Source: DATMBL01 sp050735975 (GTDB taxonomy: Bacteria; Desulfobacterota; Binatia; UBA9968). Taken from it: 17,797 nt of DNA. Numbering within the stretch: the stretch's first letter is position 1; every line of letters starts with the position of its first letter. The notes beneath the pieces were generated by a model. That model ran no database searches. It had not been told where the DNA came from and saw only the letters and a list, made by a program, of their open reading frames with translations. Shown piece by piece: positions 13,658 through 17,797 of this stretch. The stretch is from the NCBI GenBank assembly GCA_050735975.1, contig JBOHVS010000186.1:1-17797 (forward strand), written 5' to 3'. Both the position numbers and the translations under genes were made by a program.

Positions 13658-15256
13658 ATGCGTCGTCGCGCCTTTCTCAAATCCGCCTTCATCCTGGCCG
13701 GCGCGCCGCTTTTTCTCCGGGATTGGTTCTTGCCGGCCGCCGTAGCCGCGCACCCGATCGGCAAGAAGCGGTTCTTCGACGATGCCTGGCTGAAGGGTCA
13801 CGCTCGCGCTCTTGCCGCAGGTACGTACCGGCCGCCCAACGTTAGCCTGCCGACATCTCTCGCTACGATCGGTTACGATGGATACCAGGCGATCCGTTTC
13901 CGAACGGACCGGTCGCTGTGGCTCAGAGAGTCGAGCAATTTTCGCGTGCAATTTTTTCATCGTAGTTCTCTGTTCAAAGAGCAGGTGCGCCTGTATGAAC
14001 TCGTGGACGGGCAGGCCCAGGAAATCGGTTATAACCCATCGCTGTTCGATTTTCGCAGGAGCGGCGTGAACGCCGGCTCGCTGCCTGCGGACCTCGGGTT
14101 TGCCGGTTTCCGCCTGCACTTCCATACCGATTGGACAGCCGATATTGCCGCGTTTCTCGGCGCCAGTTATTTCCGCGCTGTCGGCGGCGACAGCCGGCAG
14201 TACGGCTTGTCCGCGCGCGGGCTTGCCATCGATACGGCGCTGGATCACGGCGAGGAGTTTCCTATATTTACAGCGTTTTGGCTCGAGCGCCCGGCGAGCA
14301 ATTCAGGCCGCTTAACGCTCTACGCGCTGCTCGATTCGCGGAGTGTAACCGGCGCTTATCGTTTCGACATCACGCCTGGAGCGAATCTGGTGATGGATGT
14401 GAACGTCGCGCTCTATCCGCGCAAACCCATCGAGCGGCTCGGCATCGCGCCACTGACGAGCATGTACCGGCACGGCGAGAACGACCGGCGCCTGGCCCAC
14501 GACTGGCGGCCGGAGATTCACGATTCAGATGGACTGGCGGTCGTTACCGGCCGGGGTGAATGGATCTGGCGTCCATTGGTGAACCCGACCGGCGTGCGAC
14601 TGAACTCCTATTTCGACAATAATCCGCGCGGCTTCGGCCTGCTGCAGCGCGACCGCAACTTCGACCACTATCAGGATGACGGCGTGCACTATGAGCGGCG
14701 GCCGAGCCTGTGGGTGGAACCGAGAACTGACTCGACCGGCGGTTGGGGCAAGGGAGCCGTGCAGCTCGTTGAGCTGGCGGCCCCGGACGAAACCTACGAT
14801 AACATCGTGGCGTTCTGGAATCCCGCCGAAAGGCCGAAACCCGGACAGGAAATTCTGTTCAGCTATCGTCTACATTGGGGAACGAAAATGCCGTTCGCGC
14901 CGGCGCTCGCTCACGTCGTCGCCACCCGCACCGGCATCGGCGGCGTCGTCGGCCGGAAGCGCAAATACTTCTCATGGCGCTTCGCCGTCGATTTTGCCGG
15001 CGGCGAGCTCGCGTCTCTCGCTAAAAACGCGGACGTGGAGCCGGTCATCACCGCCTCGCGCGGCCAGGTCGAACTCACTTCCGCGCGTCCTCAGAAAGAG
15101 AGCAACGGTTACCGGGCGATGTTTGATCTTAAGCCCACCGGAGACGGCATAGAGCCGATCGATTTGCGCCTGTATCTGCGCCTCAATGGACAGCCGCTGA
15201 CCGAGACTTGGATTTATCAGTGGACGCCGCCACCGCCGGCGGAGCGGAAGTACTAG
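13658..15256 (+). CDS. Periplasmic glucan biosynthesis/processing protein, OpgD/OpgG (MdoD/MdoG) family
   Basis: A 532-residue exported protein. The N-terminus MRRRAFLKSAFILAGAP is a twin-arginine signal (RRxFLK) with a likely cut around AVAA at 28-31, as in OpgD rather than Sec-exported OpgG. The mature protein follows the family order: FDDAWLKGHARALA, a long beta-sandwich, LTSMYRHGENDRR, then FDHYQDDGVHYERRPSLWVEP, LVELAAPDETYDNIVAFWNP and an Ig-like C-terminus. In gamma-proteobacteria these proteins shape osmoregulated periplasmic beta-glucans, and E. coli members have been assigned beta-1,2-glucanase activity (GH186). An apparent insertion sits in the WVEP-to-WGKG segment. No opgH glucosyltransferase gene is in the window. 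The start is an ATG without an obvious ribosome-binding site. Confidence 0.88.
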   Translation: MRRRAFLKSAFILAGAPLFLRDWFLPAAVAAHPIGKKRFFDDAWLKGHARALAAGTYRPPNVSLPTSLATIGYDGYQAIRFRTDRSLWLRESSNFRVQFFHRSSLFKEQVRLYELVDGQAQEIGYNPSLFDFRRSGVNAGSLPADLGFAGFRLHFHTDWTADIAAFLGASYFRAVGGDSRQYGLSARGLAIDTALDHGEEFPIFTAFWLERPASNSGRLTLYALLDSRSVTGAYRFDITPGANLVMDVNVALYPRKPIERLGIAPLTSMYRHGENDRRLAHDWRPEIHDSDGLAVVTGRGEWIWRPLVNPTGVRLNSYFDNNPRGFGLLQRDRNFDHYQDDGVHYERRPSLWVEPRTDSTGGWGKGAVQLVELAAPDETYDNIVAFWNPAERPKPGQEILFSYRLHWGTKMPFAPALAHVVATRTGIGGVVGRKRKYFSWRFAVDFAGGELASLAKNADVEPVITASRGQVELTSARPQKESNGYRAMFDLKPTGDGIEPIDLRLYLRLNGQPLTETWIYQWTPPPPAERKY

Positions 15257-15449
15257 CAGGCTGGCAAAGCGCAGGGAGCAGATATCGGAGGTCAGAAGTT
15301 TAGACCCGGAGCGCACCGTGCTTGAAAAAAATACACATACGGTTTATTCCCGTGAACGACCATAGGAAGAATAACACGTTTATCAGCGTGAAATCCGAGA
15401 GCCGCAGTTCTTTCATCTTTAACTCATCTTTCATATTTATCCTTGCGCT
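15257..15449. other. Convergent gap, AT-rich, no gene seen
   Basis: Lies between the ends of the OpgD-like gene and the small minus-strand gene. It turns markedly more AT-rich after 15320 than the neighbouring genes. A plus-strand frame from 15322 opens here but has no family resemblance and overlaps the better-supported minus-strand gene. The only hairpin noticed is a weak CACG/CGTG pair near 15378-15393; no terminator is evident. Confidence 0.4.
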
Positions 15450-15638
15450 TCACATCGTCCACTCGTTGGCTTCGGTATCAAGCTCAGCCAGGGCGGGTTC
15501 GAACCTGGTTTGGGTAAACACAGGCTCACGCGCTATCATGTATGATGGGTCGTCTGATCGGTCTTGATTGGACCTAGAATTTCTCACTGCGATTGCGCCG
15601 ATCACAAGCGCGGGAGCTGCTGAAATTAACCAAAACAT
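15450..15638 (-). CDS. Small single-pass membrane protein (62 aa), unknown function
   Basis: A 62-residue frame beginning MFWLISAAPALVIGAIAVRN, an N-terminal transmembrane anchor followed directly by a basic residue. A polar tail of about 42 residues follows, with SNQDRSDD, a short YMIAREPVF segment and an acidic ELDTEANEW near the end. The key support is the translation signal: GGAGG lies eight bases before the ATG at 15638, while the longer open frame to 15701 lacks both homology and a site. No family is recognised. It stands alone on its strand between the OpgD-like and hydrolase genes. Helix first and charged tail second suggests a bitopic inner-membrane protein, possibly a small regulator or assembly factor, but that is guesswork. 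Confidence 0.52.
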   Translation of the reverse strand: MFWLISAAPALVIGAIAVRNSRSNQDRSDDPSYMIAREPVFTQTRFEPALAELDTEANEWTM

Positions 15639-16050
15639 CTGAACCCCTCCGAACCGTACTGGTATTGTCGTCGGTTTTAGAGCAACCGCCGTGCCAGGCA
15701 ATGTTTTCCGGGTAAGTCGTCTAAAAAGCAGCTATATGTGAGGATACCCCTTTGGACCTGGTGTTGTCTCGGGATTGATCGTTTGGCAATTTCTGTCCAT
15801 TTTGAACTATTTTTGGTTCGATCTACCGCGGTTCGCTGCCGCTCTCGCACCGGTTATTGATGCTTGACCGTGACACAGCGGTCGTGCTTAGTGTCACCTT
15901 CGGGTTGTTGTTGAACCTCTCCCCTTCGGGAGAGCGACGCACAATTCCTAGACGAAGCCGAGGAATCTTAAATTCACTCGCATGAGTGAGTCAGATTCGG
16001 GCTCTCAGGGACCGACAGCAAAAAGGTTAAATTCGTAGCGGAGGTGTAGT
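15639..16050. other. 412-base gene-free stretch with four clustered stem-loops
   Basis: No convincing reading frame. The second half holds perfect inverted repeats in quick succession: GTGACAC/GTGTCAC (15870-15876 with 15891-15897), CTCTCCC/GGGAGAG with a four-base loop (15917-15934), ATTCCT/AGGAAT (15944-15949 with 15961-15966) and TCACTC/GAGTGA with loop GCAT (15974-15989). None is followed by a T-tract. They lie 60-180 bases upstream of the hydrolase start, so they could be a structured leader, a small RNA or protein-binding sites. Confidence 0.45.
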
Positions 16051-16776
16051 ATGGCCAGCTCGTGGGAAAGCGCCCAAGTGGATGAGAGCAACATGCCGCT
16101 TTATGTGAGCGTGCCGGAACGTGGCGGTCCGGTACCGGGGGTCGTGGTCGTCCACGGACAATCGGGCCTGGAGAGTTTTATCAAGGATACGACTCACATG
16201 CTGGCGCTCCAGGGTTACGCCGCGGTCGCTCCGGACCTTTACCACCGGGACGGTCCTGACTGCAAAGACGATAATCCGACACGGAAAGCTAGACTGCGCG
16301 ACGCGGGAATCATCAAAGACATCACCAGGGCGATCCAGTTCCTGAACAATCACCGGCAGGTCGATGGCGGGCGATTAGGCATCGTCGGTTTTTGCATGGG
16401 AGGACGAATCGTTTATCTCATGTCGGCGGCTAGTCGGGATTTGAAAGCCGGCGTGATGTTTTACGGAGGCAGCACGATGGTGCCTTTCGGCGAAGGTCCA
16501 TCGCCGTTTGATCGGACACGGGAAATTAGCTGCCCGATCCAGGGACACTTCGGCGCGGACGATCAGAACCCGTCACCCGAAGACATGCGCAAGCTCGACG
16601 CGGAACTCTCGCGCCATGGTAAAGCTCACGAGTTCCATACCTACACAGGCGCGGCTCATGCTTTTGCCAATCCCGGTTCCGCTAATTACCGCCCGCACGC
16701 AGCGGCCCTCGCATGGCCTAAAGCCATGGGATTCTTCAGCCGGCATCTTGCCTTCCCAAAGAACGGTCAAACCTGA
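16051..16776 (+). CDS. Dienelactone hydrolase family protein (carboxymethylenebutenolidase-like)
   Basis: A 241-residue alpha/beta hydrolase. The nucleophile is a cysteine, C115 in GFCMGG. The acid is probably D171 (GADDQNPS), and the histidine is H203 (GAAHAF), the Cys-Asp-His triad that defines the family. Classical members open the lactone ring of dienelactones from chlorocatechol breakdown. Where the classical enzyme has VxHExxGL, with a glutamate that controls the cysteine, this one has VVVHGQSGL, so glycine replaces the glutamate and the true substrate may differ. The start is well supported by GGAGG six bases before the ATG. There is no signal peptide, so it is cytoplasmic. No catechol dioxygenase or muconate enzyme is nearby to confirm a ring-cleavage role. 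Confidence 0.88.
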   Translation: MASSWESAQVDESNMPLYVSVPERGGPVPGVVVVHGQSGLESFIKDTTHMLALQGYAAVAPDLYHRDGPDCKDDNPTRKARLRDAGIIKDITRAIQFLNNHRQVDGGRLGIVGFCMGGRIVYLMSAASRDLKAGVMFYGGSTMVPFGEGPSPFDRTREISCPIQGHFGADDQNPSPEDMRKLDAELSRHGKAHEFHTYTGAAHAFANPGSANYRPHAAALAWPKAMGFFSRHLAFPKNGQT

Positions 16777-16778
16777 GT

Positions 16779-16801
16779 CATGCGGGCGAAGCCGCCCGAT
16801 G
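16779..16801 (+). terminator. GC-rich hairpin just after the hydrolase gene
   Basis: CGGGCG (16783-16788) pairs perfectly with CGCCCG (16793-16798) around AAGC, and flanking CAT/ATG extend the stem past one bulged G. It begins two bases after the TGA. A T-tract is lacking, so it may be a weak terminator or an mRNA-stabilising stem. Confidence 0.35.
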
Positions 16802-16972
16802 TCAAAGCGACAAAGTCAACTGCGGCATTTCGAAACTCGCGCCTTTAGGAATTCTAGTATTTTTTTGGTGATTCTACGCCTTCTCATGCTCAATTTTGCA
16901 GCGGCACCGGCCTTGCTCTAACGCAAGACCGCGAGCACGAATCGGTTGAAGAAAGTGAGGTGAGGATAGCGA

Positions 16973-17161
16973 ATGAAGATATTACAAAGATTACTGGCGG
17001 AGGAGGACGGTCAAGGGCTGGTAGAATATAGTCTTATTGTTCTTTTCGTTGCCATCGTCTTTTGGGCTGCAGTCAAAGACACCACCGTCGGTGACTCACT
17101 CGCTGATCACTGGAGCAAGATCACGGACTGCGCTAGCGCCCCCATGTCTTGCAGCCCATAG
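16973..17161 (+). CDS. Flp/Fap-type pilin (type IVb prepilin)
   Basis: A 62-residue prepilin. The short leader MKILQRLLAEEDG ends at G13. A prepilin peptidase (TadV/CpaA type) would cut there, leaving QGLVEYSLIVLFVAIVFWAA as the mature N-terminal helix. The hallmark E-Y pair falls at mature positions 5-6, as in Flp pilins of Tad tight-adherence systems. The tail is unusual in carrying two cysteines (C53 and C60) that could form a disulfide. A GAGG with seven-base spacing supports the ATG. No tad/cpa assembly genes are inside the window. It would be extruded as adhesive fibres if the rest of the machinery exists elsewhere. Confidence 0.88.
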   Translation: MKILQRLLAEEDGQGLVEYSLIVLFVAIVFWAAVKDTTVGDSLADHWSKITDCASAPMSCSP

Positions 17162-17231
17162 TTACGCGAAACATCGCAAGTCTTTCATTTGGCATCATAT
17201 CGTAGGATCTTTTTACCCCAGAGATCGATGT

Positions 17232-17260
17232 GCGCATCGCGGCTAGCGATACGCCCTTTT
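17232..17260 (+). terminator. Probable intrinsic terminator after the pilin gene
   Basis: GCG-C-ATCGC (17232-17240) pairs with GCGAT-A-CGC (17246-17254) around GGCTA, with one C-A mismatch, and is followed by CCTTTTGT. It lies about 70 bases after the pilin stop and before the convergent gene end at 17279. Confidence 0.45.
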
Positions 17261-17278
17261 GTCCTAAAATCGGCAGGC

Positions 17279-17797
17279 TCAATTGGAAATCTTCAGCGCC
17301 ACGCCAAGAGGCAAGGGATTATCGCCGATGCTCAATGCCGTGCCCAATCTCTCCAACTCCCAGGATGAAACCTTTTCTATCGAGACTTGTTTCGTTGCGC
17401 CATCCAACTTATCGGCTTGGGGCAATTTGATCAGGTATTTTACATTGCTGCCGTCACTCAGAGTTATCGACAGAACCCTCTGCTTGCCTTCTTCCGTGCC
17501 CAATGTCTGCAGCGAGGCGACTTGCGTCGACAGGGTAGTCTTGTTCACGGTGTCCGTATAGAGCCAGATGAAGGCGCCGATAAAGGCGACCATAAGCAAC
17601 CAGCCATACTGGCCGACCCTTTTCTGCCGTTTTAAAGACCGGCTTCTCTGTAGATCGAAGAACTTGCGGTAACTCTCCCTTTCCGCCGCCACCCTTTTCG
17701 CAGGATCTTGTTCTTGCGAACTTGGCGGTTGATCGTATGCAAGCCCGATGCTGTTCAATATCATGCCTATGATCACCAAGCTCAGGGGGATGGCGAT
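17279..17797 (-). CDS. Two-helix membrane protein, unknown function (5' end may lie beyond window edge)
   Basis: At least 166 residues, and the frame stays open to the right edge. The visible part starts inside or at a first hydrophobic helix (IAIPLSLVIIGMILNSIGL). A charged linker of about 45 residues follows (QEQDPAKRVAAERESYRKFF, RSRSLKRQKR), then a second helix (GWLLMVAFIGAFIWLYTDTV), then a soluble domain of about 90 residues rich in beta-type sequence, ending ALSIGDNPLPLGVALKISN. A TTG at 17779 or an ATG five codons on could be the true start, but the hydrophobic segment extends upstream of both. No family is recognised. It is convergent with the pilin gene; a role in pilus biology is not supported by anything other than position. 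Confidence 0.65.
   Translation of the reverse strand: MAIPLSLVIIGMILNSIGLAYDQPPSSQEQDPAKRVAAERESYRKFFDLQRSRSLKRQKRVGQYGWLLMVAFIGAFIWLYTDTVNKTTLSTQVASLQTLGTEEGKQRVLSITLSDGSNVKYLIKLPQADKLDGATKQVSIEKVSSWELERLGTALSIGDNPLPLGVALKISN

Noticed and set aside
15496..15505. GGTTCGAACC resembling a tRNA T-loop
   Set aside because: Flanking bases do not form a T-stem, no acceptor, D or anticodon arm can be drawn around it, and it lies inside the small membrane-protein gene.
15322..15567. Plus-strand frame of 81 codons after the OpgD-like gene
   Set aside because: Low-complexity Ser/Phe-rich sequence with no ribosome-binding site, overlapping the better-initiated minus-strand small gene.
1..17797. CRISPR array, tRNA or rRNA genes, insertion sequences
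   Set aside because: No regularly spaced direct repeats, no cloverleaf-forming sequence, no transposase-like frame and no terminal inverted repeats with target duplications were seen by eye.

Overview
This 17.8 kb window comes from an uncultured-looking, moderately GC-rich Gram-negative bacterium. The Gram-negative reading rests on a Tat-exported OpgG/OpgD-type periplasmic glucan protein and on periplasmic-binding-protein-dependent transport. NitT/TauT-type transporters, dienelactone hydrolase, paired thiamine-diphosphate (ThDP) enzymes and an Flp pilin are common in soil and groundwater lineages such as deep-branching proteobacteria, Rokubacteria or Binatota. No marker in the window fixes the phylum.

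Layout. (1) 1-1534, plus strand: the 3' end of threonine synthase overlaps by one base a cystathionine gamma-synthase-like PLP enzyme of strikingly plant-like sequence, an amino-acid biosynthesis pair. (2) 1695-4058, plus strand: a tight three-gene ABC import unit (ATPase and two SsuC/TauC-type permeases) with overlapping reading frames. (3) 4142-5167, minus strand: the SsuA/NMT1-type substrate-binding protein, convergent with the permeases. (4) 5460-9126, plus strand: two tandem, different ThDP-dependent enzymes, divergent from the binding protein. Blocks 2-4 look like one functional locus in which a small anionic substrate is imported and a 2-oxo acid, or a compound turned into one, undergoes ThDP chemistry. 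The substrate cannot be read from sequence.

(5) 9127-10338: a small-gene zone holding a remnant of a nucleotidyltransferase-like gene, a pentapeptide-repeat protein and a small exported protein of unknown function. (6) 10339-13403: a soluble FAD-dependent oxidoreductase of the fumarate reductase/ketosteroid dehydrogenase superfamily, convergent with an MFS transporter. (7) 13658-15256: an OpgD/OpgG-type protein with a Tat signal, divergent from the MFS gene, with no opgH glucosyltransferase in view. (8) 15450-16776: a 62-residue membrane-anchored small protein on the minus strand, a gene-poor stretch with four clustered stem-loops, and a dienelactone hydrolase. (9) 16973-17797: an Flp/Fap-type pilin with a probable terminator, then the C-terminal part of a two-helix membrane protein that runs off the right edge.

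The most interesting part is the transporter plus twin ThDP-enzyme locus. Both enzymes replace the usual GPG-type loop of acetolactate synthases with a shared NVG motif. Most other long open frames are antisense shadows of high-GC genes.
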